50,609 nucleotides of DNA from Legionella drancourtii LLAP12 (lineage in GTDB: Bacteria; Pseudomonadota; Gammaproteobacteria; Legionellales; Legionellaceae), in the NCBI RefSeq assembly GCF_000162755.2, contig NZ_JH413832.1:20633-71241 (forward strand), written 5' to 3'. Below the pieces are notes generated by a model that ran no database searches, was not told the origin of the DNA, and saw only the letters and a list, made by a program, of their open reading frames with translations. The translations under genes were made by a program, and so were the position numbers. This document shows positions 42,899 through 50,609 of this stretch, in pieces; the first letter of the stretch is position 1, and every line of letters begins with the position of its first letter.

Positions 42899-45800
42899 AT
42901 CTATCTGCATTGTTTATTCGCAAACCAATAGCAACAATTTTATTGGCTTTAGGTCTAAGCTTTGCTGGTATTCTCGCTTTTAATTTATTACCTGTGGCAC
43001 CATTGCCACAAATTGATTTCCCAACCATTACCGTTCAAGCTTCTTTGCCTGGTGGCAGTCCCGAGGTTATGGCAACTTCTGTAGCAACTCCTTTGGAACG
43101 CCAGTTAGGTCGTATTGCTGGCATTACGCAAATTACCTCATCCAGTACGTTGGGGCAATCAAGTATTACGATTCAATTTGATTTATCACGTGATATTGAT
43201 GGTGCTGCTCGGGATGTACAGGCAGCCATCAATGCGGCGTTGAGCCAATTACCCACGAATTTGACGAATAATCCTACTTATCGCAAAGTTAATCCAGCCG
43301 ATGCACCAATCATGATTATTGGCCTGACTTCTGATAAGTATACCCCCGGGAAAATGTACGATGTCGCATCGACAATACTCCAGCAAAAAATCCTACGTAT
43401 TGAAGGAGTTGGGCAAGTAAACGTAGGCGGTGGTTCATTGCCGGCTGTGCGCGTGGAAATTAATCCAACAACACTCAATAAATATGGAATAGGACTAAAT
43501 CAGCTGGCAACAACCATTGCCGCAGCAAATGTGAATCAAGCCAAGGGACAAGTTGTTAATAACGATGGCACGTTGTCAACAATTAAAAGTAATGATCAAA
43601 TGCTCAAAGCCGCGCACTATGCGCCGCTTATTATTTCTTATAATAATAATAATCCGGTGCGGCTTTCTGATATAGCCAATGTAATCGACTCGGTGGCCGA
43701 TGTACATAATGCGGGACTCGCAAATGGAAAACCGGCTGTTCTGCTGGTTTTATTCAAGCAACCTGGGGCAAACGTAATTAAGACGGTGGATTATGTGAAA
43801 AAAATATTGCCGCAATTGGAAGCTTCGATTCCTAGTGAGATTAACTTAAATATTTTAATGGATCGCACCACCACAATTCGGACCTCCTTGCATGATGTGG
43901 AGTTAACCTTATTAATCGCCATGTTCTTGGTAATTTTTGTAACCTATCTTTTTCTCGGCAGTGTGCGTGCTATGTTGATTCCTGGGATTGCCGTCCCCTT
44001 ATCGTTGTTAGGTACCTTTGCGGTAATGAAATTATTAAATTACAGTTTGGATAATTTATCATTGATGGCTTTAACTATTTCAACTGGCTTTGTAGTTGAT
44101 GATGCTGTAGTGGTTTTGGAAAATATTTCACGTCATATTGCTCTGGGTAAAAAGCCACTGCAAGCGGCTTATGATGGTTCTAAAGAAATTGGCTTTACCG
44201 TATTATCTATGAGTATATCTTTAATTGCCGTTTTTATTCCTATTTTGCTGATGACGGGTATTGTCGGGCGCTTATTTCGTGAATTTGTGGTCACGCTTTC
44301 AGTCGCTATTCTTATTTCATTAGTGATTTCTTTAACCTTAACACCCATGATGTGCTCGCGATTATTGCGTGGAAATGAAGGGGAACAAACGAATCATTTT
44401 ATGAATTTTATGGAGCGTGTTAAATTGCGCTATAGCAAAGGTTTGCGTTGGGCTTTAGTGCATCCAACAATGATGTTAGTGCTTACTGTTGGTGCTATTT
44501 TTCTTACCATTTATCTATTTGTCGCGATCCCTAAAGGATTTTTCCCCCAACAAAAAACAGACCGTATTGCTGGCTCTTTACGGGCGGATCAAAATATTTC
44601 ATTCCAAGCGATGAAGGAAAAATTGATCCAATGTGTTTCCATTATTAAACAAGATCCTGCCGTAGCGAATATTGCCGCTTTTATTGGTACTGGTCCAGGT
44701 GGTAATACCTCGAATACAGGGTCTGTATTTATTATGCTCAAAGTTCCTAAGCATCAAAATATTCCTACGGAGCAGGTCTTAGCACGTTTACGCAGTAAAT
44801 TAACGGCAATCAAGGGGGCTACTTTGTACATGCAATCCGCGCAGGATTTAACCATTGGGGGTAGAATAAGCGCGGCACAATTTCAGTACACCATGTCCTC
44901 TGACAGTTTGCAAGATCTTGCAAACTGGACCCCACGTATTATGGAACAATTGGCTAAGATTCCGGGTATTTCTGATTTGAATAATGACCAGCTCAATCAC
45001 GGTTTGCAGCTTTTTGTGAATGTGGATCATGACACTGCTTCGCGTTTTGGTATTACCCCAGCGCAAATCGATCAAGTACTCTATCATGCTTTTGGGCAAA
45101 GTCAGATTTCAGTGATGTATATGCCGATGAACCAATATTTTGTGGTGATGAATGTGGCGCAAAAATATTGGCAATATCCTAAGGTATTGGATGAGATTTA
45201 TGTGTTGTCGGCAGCAGGAAATGAGGTTCCACTATCTGCATTTGCCAGCTTTAAACCCGGTTCTACCTTATTGTCGGTCAATCATCAAAGCCAAACACCG
45301 GCAGCTACTTTTTCATTTAATTTAGCTCCAGGAACCTCGCTTGGAGGAGTGGTAAATACGATTACCGATATGATCAGTAACATGGGATTGCCACCCACCA
45401 TGCGTGGGGCATTTCAAGGCACCGCGCAAGCATTTCAAGAATCTTTTGCTAATGAAAAATATTTGATTATGGCAGCATTATTGGCAGTATATATTGTGTT
45501 GGGTATGCTGTATGAAAGCTTGATTCATCCCCTTACTATTTTATCTACGTTGCCATCGGCCGGCGTTGGTGCTTTATTGGCTTTAATATTATGTCGTACG
45601 GATCTGAGTATTATTGCGTTTATTGGCATTATTTTGTTGATTGGTATTGTGAAAAAGAATGCAATTATGATGATTGATTTTGCCTTGGATGCTGAACGCC
45701 AAGAAAATAAATCGCCGCGAGAGGCAATTTATGAAGCTGCCTTATTACGTTTTCGTCCAATTATGATGACGACTATGGCTGCTTTGTTAGGTGCTTTGCC

Positions 45801-46002
45801 CTTAGTGATTGGTTTTGGGGTCGGCTCTGAATTAAGACGTCCATTGGGTATTGCTATTGTTGGTGGTTTAATCCTTAGTCAATTACTTACTCTGTATACC
45901 ACGCCCGTGATTTATTTAGCATTGGATACAGCAAGCATACGTTTACGCCGATTCATGGCGCAAATTAAATCTACACGAGGTGCCTATGGTCACTCATCCT
46001 AA
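42895..46002 (+). CDS. mdtC: RND efflux permease MdtC
   Basis: A 1035-residue RND pump subunit, full length for the family. It begins at GTG 42895, overlapping the mdtB end by GTGA. Visible: the first TM and porter domain ([14 protein letters not shown]), TM4 proton-relay acids in [15 protein letters not shown], and the C-terminal half with [20 protein letters not shown] and [18 protein letters not shown]. MdtB and MdtC form a B2C heterotrimer in E. coli exporting bile salts, novobiocin and other compounds. With mdtB frameshifted, MdtC may work alone or be idle. Strong paralogy to mdtB. Confidence 0.95.
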   Translation: MNLSALFIRKPIATILLALGLSFAGILAFNLLPVAPLPQIDFPTITVQASLPGGSPEVMATSVATPLERQLGRIAGITQITSSSTLGQSSITIQFDLSRDIDGAARDVQAAINAALSQLPTNLTNNPTYRKVNPADAPIMIIGLTSDKYTPGKMYDVASTILQQKILRIEGVGQVNVGGGSLPAVRVEINPTTLNKYGIGLNQLATTIAAANVNQAKGQVVNNDGTLSTIKSNDQMLKAAHYAPLIISYNNNNPVRLSDIANVIDSVADVHNAGLANGKPAVLLVLFKQPGANVIKTVDYVKKILPQLEASIPSEINLNILMDRTTTIRTSLHDVELTLLIAMFLVIFVTYLFLGSVRAMLIPGIAVPLSLLGTFAVMKLLNYSLDNLSLMALTISTGFVVDDAVVVLENISRHIALGKKPLQAAYDGSKEIGFTVLSMSISLIAVFIPILLMTGIVGRLFREFVVTLSVAILISLVISLTLTPMMCSRLLRGNEGEQTNHFMNFMERVKLRYSKGLRWALVHPTMMLVLTVGAIFLTIYLFVAIPKGFFPQQKTDRIAGSLRADQNISFQAMKEKLIQCVSIIKQDPAVANIAAFIGTGPGGNTSNTGSVFIMLKVPKHQNIPTEQVLARLRSKLTAIKGATLYMQSAQDLTIGGRISAAQFQYTMSSDSLQDLANWTPRIMEQLAKIPGISDLNNDQLNHGLQLFVNVDHDTASRFGITPAQIDQVLYHAFGQSQISVMYMPMNQYFVVMNVAQKYWQYPKVLDEIYVLSAAGNEVPLSAFASFKPGSTLLSVNHQSQTPAATFSFNLAPGTSLGGVVNTITDMISNMGLPPTMRGAFQGTAQAFQESFANEKYLIMAALLAVYIVLGMLYESLIHPLTILSTLPSAGVGALLALILCRTDLSIIAFIGIILLIGIVKKNAIMMIDFALDAERQENKSPREAIYEAALLRFRPIMMTTMAALLGALPLVIGFGVGSELRRPLGIAIVGGLILSQLLTLYTTPVIYLALDTASIRLRRFMAQIKSTRGAYGHSS

Positions 46003-47497
46003 TCGATTACTTAGATGGTCAATAGTACCTCTAATAACCTGTTTGCTTTCATCCTGTCTGGTCGGCCCTAATTATGTACGCCCAAAGGTAGTCGGTTCGC
46101 CTGAATTTAAAGAGGCTAAGGGCAAAATGGTGGCAGGACCTAAAAATAAAAACTGGAAGCCTATAAAGCCCCAAGATGACCTGGATCGTGGTGAGTGGTG
46201 GAAAATATTTAAGGATCCGGTTTTAAATGATTTAGAGGAGCAGTTGAATCATTACAATCAAAACATCGCTAACGCACAAGCAACTTATCATCAATCCCTT
46301 GCCATCGTTGATGAAGCTCGTGCCAGTTTTTTTCCGACAATAAGTAGTACATTTAGTCTTCTTCGTCAGCGTCAGGGTGGTGGTGCAACATCCTTTATCA
46401 GCTCATCCGGGGGCTCAACTTCAGTTGGTACCGCAGCAACGGGTTCGCAATCAACAGCAAGGACATCAACCAGTTATACCGGGATCCTAAATGCAAGTTG
46501 GGAACCTGATATTTGGGGTTTGGTTCGTCGCACGGTGGAGGCAGATCGTTCTTTAGCCGAATCCAACGCCGCTTTAATTGGCGTAACGCGATTGTCAGCC
46601 CAAGGCTCTTTAGCGCAATATTATTTTGAATTACGCACTTTGGATAAGAATCAACGATTTTTAGATAATACGGTCAAGTCATATAAAGGCATATTACAAT
46701 TAACTATTAATCAATATAAATCAGGGGTTGCTTCGCAAGCGGATGTAGTGCAAGCACGAAGTCAATTGGAAACAGCACAAGCGTCGGCATTGAATAATGG
46801 TATTTTACGTGGTCAGTATGAGCATGCAATTGCGGTGTTAATTGGTCGTCCACCAGCGTATTTATCCTTAAAGTTTATGCCATTGCAAACAAAGCCACCA
46901 ACCATCCCGTTAACAGTACCTTCAGTGTGGTTGGAGCGCAGACCAGACATTGCACAGTCGGAACGTTTATTGCAACAATACAGCGCCTTAATAGGTGTTG
47001 CGGTGGCAGCTTATTTTCCATCACTAAGTTTAACAGGTTCCGCCACCGCTTCAGGTAATAGTTTTCATAAACTGATTCATACACCTTCCGTAGGTTGGTC
47101 TGCTGGTTTGCAATTGGCGGAAACTATTTTTGATGGTGGTTTGCGTGCCGCGACAGTACGCGCCGCAAAAAATGCTTATGTTGCGCAACTTGCAGCATAC
47201 CGCCAAGTAGTTCTTACTGCCTTTCAGGATGTCGAGGATAATTTGATTTCCTTACGTATTTTACGTGAGCAAAGTGTAGTACAAAATAAAGCTGCCGCCA
47301 GTGCTCGCTTAGCACTTAAATTAGTGCTTAATCAATACAAAGCGGGAACGGTGAATTATAGCAGTGTGCTTACGGCGCAAATTACTGCTTTTGCCGCAGA
47401 GCAGGCTGCTAATAATGTGGATGGTTTACTCATGACCTCTGCGGTGGGTTTGATAAAAGCTTTAGGCGGTGGTTGGGTGAGCGAGGTTAGCAAGTAG
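45986..47497 (+). CDS. Outer membrane efflux lipoprotein (NodT/OprM family)
   Basis: A 503-residue OprM/TolC-type channel. I start at ATG 45986 ([15 protein letters not shown] 6 bp before it) rather than GTG 45980. A lipoprotein signal with LLSSC lipobox lies near residue 25, followed by the family N-terminus VGPNYVRPKV, then two OEP repeats with NYNQNIANA-like helices and motifs such as ASWEPDIWGLVRRTV and VPSVWLERRPDIAQSE. It completes a tripartite pump with MdtA and MdtBC, overlapping the mdtC end. No resistance phenotype can be assigned. Confidence 0.93.
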   Translation: MVTHPNRLLRWSIVPLITCLLSSCLVGPNYVRPKVVGSPEFKEAKGKMVAGPKNKNWKPIKPQDDLDRGEWWKIFKDPVLNDLEEQLNHYNQNIANAQATYHQSLAIVDEARASFFPTISSTFSLLRQRQGGGATSFISSSGGSTSVGTAATGSQSTARTSTSYTGILNASWEPDIWGLVRRTVEADRSLAESNAALIGVTRLSAQGSLAQYYFELRTLDKNQRFLDNTVKSYKGILQLTINQYKSGVASQADVVQARSQLETAQASALNNGILRGQYEHAIAVLIGRPPAYLSLKFMPLQTKPPTIPLTVPSVWLERRPDIAQSERLLQQYSALIGVAVAAYFPSLSLTGSATASGNSFHKLIHTPSVGWSAGLQLAETIFDGGLRAATVRAAKNAYVAQLAAYRQVVLTAFQDVEDNLISLRILREQSVVQNKAAASARLALKLVLNQYKAGTVNYSSVLTAQITAFAAEQAANNVDGLLMTSAVGLIKALGGGWVSEVSK

Positions 47498-47527
47498 CGA
47501 TTACTGCTTTTTATCTGGTATTGCCCC

Positions 47528-47570
47528 CAAACTCTGCATCCCGCGAACAGGTCCCTGGATGCAGAGTTTG
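47528..47570. terminator. 14-bp perfect hairpin after the efflux operon
   Basis: caaactctgcatcc (47528-47541) and ggatgcagagtttg (47557-47570) are perfect complements with a 15-nt loop, 31 bp past the channel gene. T-run absent on the plus strand, but the stem is strong; it probably ends or stabilises the operon mRNA. Confidence 0.6.
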
Positions 47571-47680
47571 GAAGGGCAGGCGTAAAAGATATAATAAAGT
47601 GTCATTCGCAACAGTCCTTTGAGAACGTCTAAATTTTGTGAAATAAAAATGCGTTGATGCTTAAGTGAGAACAGCTCAAA

Positions 47681-49165
47681 TTAATAATCAAAATTCGCAA
47701 AATCACCTAAAGCTTCATTTGGTGTTGTTGGCGTATTTTTGTAGGTGCTCGTAGCAAATAACCCAACTCCAGCAAGAACAGAAGCTACTCCTAAACCGGC
47801 GACTACTAATCCTACTGTGCCCAAAGTTGCAGCATTAAGCACCGTAAATGCAATGGCTATGGCGGTAATCCCTAGGGCTGCAATAAAACCACCTAAAACC
47901 TGCGTGCTAATATTCATGGGCGCAGAAGAGTTATTTAATGGGCCGTTATTATTATCTAATGATGCATGTTGATCTGTAGTCATTGCTTTATACTCTTTCT
48001 CGCTCAAATAAACGGTTTGCATACTAGGAGGAAAGATGTTCAGTTGGTTTGATTTTCTGAAAAAATTTGGAACGAAATTGTCGCTCAAATTAAGTGAAGT
48101 TACGCTAGGTGGTAGTGCGGCGAATGCCTGGGCTAACTCAGCTTCGGTTTTACCGCCAAGGTAATTGTAGTTTAAATGAAGTGAAGTCACATTGGGTGGT
48201 ATTGCGGCGAATGCCTGGGCTAACTCAGCTCCGGTTTTGCTGCCAAGGTAATTGCCGCTTAAATCAAGTGAGGTCACGCCAGTTGGTATTGCGGCGAATG
48301 TCTGGGCTAACTCAGCTCCGGTTTTTTGGCTAAGGTTATTGTTGCTTAAATTAAGTGAGGTCAGGTTGGGTGGTAGTGCGGCGAATGCTTGGGCTAACTC
48401 AGCTCCGGTTTTGCTGCCAAGGTCATTGCTACTTAAATTAAGTGAGGTCACGCTGCGCGGTATTGCGGCGAACGCCTGGGCTAACTCAGCTCCGGTTTTG
48501 TCGCCAAGACGATTGTGGCTTAAATCAAGTGAGGTCACGCTGGCCGGTATTGCGGCAAATGCCTGAGCTAACTCAGCTCCGGGGTGGATACTAAGAAACT
48601 CATTGCTCACAAGGTGATTGCGGCTTAAATTAAGTGAGGTCACGCTGGTTGGTATTGCGGCGAATGCCTTGGCTAACTCAGCTCCAGTTTTTCTATCAAG
48701 GTCATTGCGGCTTAAATCAAGTGAGGTCACGCTGCGCGGTATTGCGGCGAATGCCTGGGTTAATTCAGTTTCGGTTTGGAGGCCGAGGTGATTGTTGCTT
48801 AAATCAAGTGAGCTCACACTGGGCGGTATTGCGGCGAATACTTGGGCTACTTTAACTCCTTTTTTTTCATCAAGGCTATTGCGGCTTAAATTAAGTGAGG
48901 TTACGTTGGCTGGTATTGCGGTGAATGCCTGGATTAACTCAGCTTCTGTTTTTCTGTAAAGGTCATTGCTACTTAAATTAAGTGAGGTCACGTTGGCTGG
49001 TATTGCGGCGAATATCTGGGCTAACTTAGTTCTGGTTTTTCTGCCAAGTTGCTTGAAGCTCAAATCAAGAGAGGTCACACTAGTCGGTCTTACTGTGAAT
49101 ATTTGGACTAATTCAGCTCCTCTTTTTTGGTAACGGTCATTTTGCGTGCCCAATTGTTGCTGCAT
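47681..49165 (-). CDS. Leucine-rich repeat protein with C-terminal membrane hairpin, candidate effector
   Basis: A 494-residue protein with about twelve 29-residue leucine-rich repeats of ribonuclease-inhibitor type, consensus GAELAQAFAAIPxxVTSL(D/N)L followed by SxNxLxxKT. Repeats span about residues 15-365; one carries a short insertion (VSNEFLSIHP). After a low-complexity Asn-rich linker come two hydrophobic segments (about 412-465), a probable membrane hairpin. An AAAGG box precedes the ATG. No signal peptide. LRR folds bind proteins, and this layout is frequent among Legionella effectors, but secretion is not shown. Near-identical repeats suggest recent expansion. Confidence 0.85.
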   Translation of the reverse strand: MQQQLGTQNDRYQKRGAELVQIFTVRPTSVTSLDLSFKQLGRKTRTKLAQIFAAIPANVTSLNLSSNDLYRKTEAELIQAFTAIPANVTSLNLSRNSLDEKKGVKVAQVFAAIPPSVSSLDLSNNHLGLQTETELTQAFAAIPRSVTSLDLSRNDLDRKTGAELAKAFAAIPTSVTSLNLSRNHLVSNEFLSIHPGAELAQAFAAIPASVTSLDLSHNRLGDKTGAELAQAFAAIPRSVTSLNLSSNDLGSKTGAELAQAFAALPPNLTSLNLSNNNLSQKTGAELAQTFAAIPTGVTSLDLSGNYLGSKTGAELAQAFAAIPPNVTSLHLNYNYLGGKTEAELAQAFAALPPSVTSLNLSDNFVPNFFRKSNQLNIFPPSMQTVYLSEKEYKAMTTDQHASLDNNNGPLNNSSAPMNISTQVLGGFIAALGITAIAIAFTVLNAATLGTVGLVVAGLGVASVLAGVGLFATSTYKNTPTTPNEALGDFANFDY

Positions 49166-49519
49166 AGAAAACCTTTGTACTCGTCATTAATATAATGTCA
49201 TTCATTTTACAAATAGAGTTTTATTATGTCAATTTAAAAGGTTTTTAACATAGATTTAATTCCGTTTTAAGGGCTTGTGATTTCATTAATTGTTCTGCTG
49301 ATTGGAGAGATAAAGCTTGAAAAGCATTTTTCAGGGTAAGGGGAATGGCATTTACTTAAGGAACTATTATCTTTTACACCTGAAAATACCCAGCCCCTAC
49401 TTCCCGCAGACAAGCCGCGGGAAGTAGGTAGCGGATTTTTCCTTAACTTGACGCTTATGGCCATCACAGGGAGAAGGGCGTTTTGAGCTGGGAGCGGTAA
49501 CAAACAACAATTGTTTTTG
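49166..49519. other. Intergenic region with a strong hairpin
   Basis: No gene is convincing. A perfect 12-bp stem, cctacttcccgc (49396-49407) and gcgggaagtagg (49417-49428), stands in a short GC-rich block. A 36-codon minus-strand stretch (49246-49355) is open but has no usual start codon. A 95-codon frame covering 49267-49554 is probably spurious. Confidence 0.6.
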
Positions 49520-50609
49520 TTAATGAAACTGTGTTGTACCTTGCATATCTTCAATAATAAACGCTAATTTTTCACTGGCAGGCACTTTAGTATTTTTCAA
49601 GGCGTTAACTAAATGCTCTTTTGCTTTCAGCGGATTTTTATGATTAAAGTAAATTGATTCGGCAATTTCAGCAAGGAAACAATCTGAATTTAAGTCTTTA
49701 GATTTTTGTATTAACCGCTCCGCGTTTAAGAAGTCTTCATTTAATGCCGCGACTAAAGCCAAACCACCCCAAGAATCAGCTAATTCAGGAACAATTCCTG
49801 CAGCAGCTTGATAAATAATTAACGCATCATCTACATTATCGAGCAGTAATAGGCACCATCCCAGGGCAATATAGGCATCATAGAATTCAGGGTAAATTTC
49901 AATTGCTTTTCTTAAACTGTGCTCTGCTAAATCAAGAGCGCCCTGACTCATGTGAACATTGCCTAAAGCAAACCAAAGGCGGCAATCATCAGGATTGAGC
50001 TGCAGTAATTTTTCTAGTTCTTCTACACTTGTTTCTTGCGTAGTTAAGCGTGACAGCGCATCAATTAATTGTGCATCATAATTATCAGGATTTAATGCCA
50101 AAGCACGAGCAGATGCTTGGGCGGCGCGCTCTATTTCATCCAGGTCAAAATACACTAAGGCCAGTAATCCTAATGCTTCTGAATCATCTGCATCATGGGC
50201 TAATACATCATTGATTAAATCACGCGCTTGTTCTAAATCTCCTTGTCCATGCAGTATGCGTGCCATGAGCAGCTTGGCCTCTGGATGATGTTCTCCCTTA
50301 ATTAGGGGCGACAATACTTGGGCGGCATTTTCTAAATCAGAAGCAATAAAATGGGTGAACCCTAAATTGTAACGCAGAGCAGGTGTTTCTTCATGATTTA
50401 ATGCTTCAATAAAATACTCTTTCGCTTGCGCAAATTGTCCTTGATTTAAATGAAGCAAACCTTGATGACCAAGACATGCTATACGATCAAGGGCACTGGC
50501 TTTATTTAGATATTCTTGAGCTGAATCTAAATCATCCAATTCAAGATAAAGATCGCTGATTTTCACTAATAGTGTGAGATTATTTTCATCTTGTGCTAAA
50601 AAAGAGAGA
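49520..50609 (-). CDS. TPR repeat protein (N-terminus beyond the window)
   Basis: The frame is open to the window end, so the true start lies outside; a GTG at 50566 is an internal Val codon in the TPR consensus. The visible part (about 360 residues) is built of about nine tetratricopeptide repeats, for example LARDLINDVLAHDADDSEAL-type helix pairs and LWFALGNVHMSQGALDLAEHSL. TPR superhelices bind proteins. It might act in envelope or pilus biogenesis, in secretion or as an effector. Its 3' end has a non-repeat helical cap. Confidence 0.8.
   Translation of the reverse strand, partial: LSFLAQDENNLTLLVKISDLYLELDDLDSAQEYLNKASALDRIACLGHQGLLHLNQGQFAQAKEYFIEALNHEETPALRYNLGFTHFIASDLENAAQVLSPLIKGEHHPEAKLLMARILHGQGDLEQARDLINDVLAHDADDSEALGLLALVYFDLDEIERAAQASARALALNPDNYDAQLIDALSRLTTQETSVEELEKLLQLNPDDCRLWFALGNVHMSQGALDLAEHSLRKAIEIYPEFYDAYIALGWCLLLLDNVDDALIIYQAAAGIVPELADSWGGLALVAALNEDFLNAERLIQKSKDLNSDCFLAEIAESIYFNHKNPLKAKEHLVNALKNTKVPASEKLAFIIEDMQGTTQFH

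Noticed and set aside
48109-48855. Three plus-strand frames with repeated RRMPGLTQLRF-like text
   Set aside because: They are shadows of the DNA repeats of the minus-strand LRR gene.
49246-49355. 36-codon open minus-strand stretch (amphipathic, ends TELNLC)
   Set aside because: No usual start codon or ribosome site; it may be part of an intergenic repeat.
49267-49554. 95-residue minus-strand frame ending near the hairpin
   Set aside because: It runs through a strong inverted repeat, starts inside the end of the TPR gene and shows no ribosome site or domain.
1-50609. CRISPR array
   Set aside because: The only short direct repeats are the two 68-bp units at the left end and coding repeats; there is no regular repeat-spacer pattern or cas gene.

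Overview
The window looks like a chromosomal segment of a Legionella species. The AT-rich composition, the gene families (the LetS sensor kinase, a CD39-type NTPDase with signal peptide, a PPi-dependent phosphofructokinase, several eukaryote-like proteins with candidate-effector architecture) and the gene order all fit. From memory, L. pneumophila keeps its NTPDase (lpg1905) and letS (lpg1912) in the same neighbourhood, so most of this is probably the conserved Legionella backbone with species-specific insertions. The species and the synteny are inference; no database was searched.

Layout. 1-1.6 kb: a 68-bp tandem duplication, tRNA-Phe, yggX, a PilZ protein and a small hypothetical. 1.7-4.3 kb: a large protein-kinase-like candidate effector. 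4.5-7.7 kb: an overlapping housekeeping string, fdxA, a DinG/YoaA helicase, tsaB and a 59-residue Trm112-like protein. 7.7-9.8 kb: an accessory islet in which a DcaP-like porin lies between broken IS3 and IS6 transposase remnants. 9.8-17.9 kb: an APC permease, bolA, a type IV pilin with a sigma-54-type promoter, PPi-PFK, letS and gltX. 18-23.2 kb: a secreted serine beta-lactamase-like hydrolase, a membrane-anchored alpha/beta-hydrolase (candidate effector), and a divergent LysR/azoR pair. 23.3-24.4 kb: an outer membrane barrel protein and a secreted ten-cysteine protein.

24.6-30.2 kb is the most distinctive block: an MMPL/RND-type exporter overlapping or abutting a single-module NRPS (adenylation, carrier, condensation). 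Its condensation domain is split over two reading frames at a C6 run. It looks like a small peptide or amino-acyl conjugate pathway with its own exporter and no thioesterase. 30.2-38.2 kb: epmC, the NTPDase, an EamA transporter, an unlisted 46-residue lipoprotein-like gene, the RoxA-type ribosomal oxygenase, a Kef-type K+/H+ antiporter, YchJ and a Kdo-hydroxylase-like oxygenase. 38.5-47.5 kb: a four-gene MdtABC/OprM-type tripartite efflux operon in which mdtB carries a single-base frameshift. 47.7-50.6 kb: a leucine-rich-repeat protein with about twelve 29-residue repeats and a C-terminal membrane hairpin (candidate effector), then a TPR protein that runs off the window end.

Between genes there are several hairpins, including two inverted copies of a ~76-bp palindromic dispersed repeat (30844-30919 and 38208-38283). 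Both broken long genes (NRPS and mdtB) can be restored by adding one base in a G/C run, so sequencing error and true decay must be separated before function is assigned.
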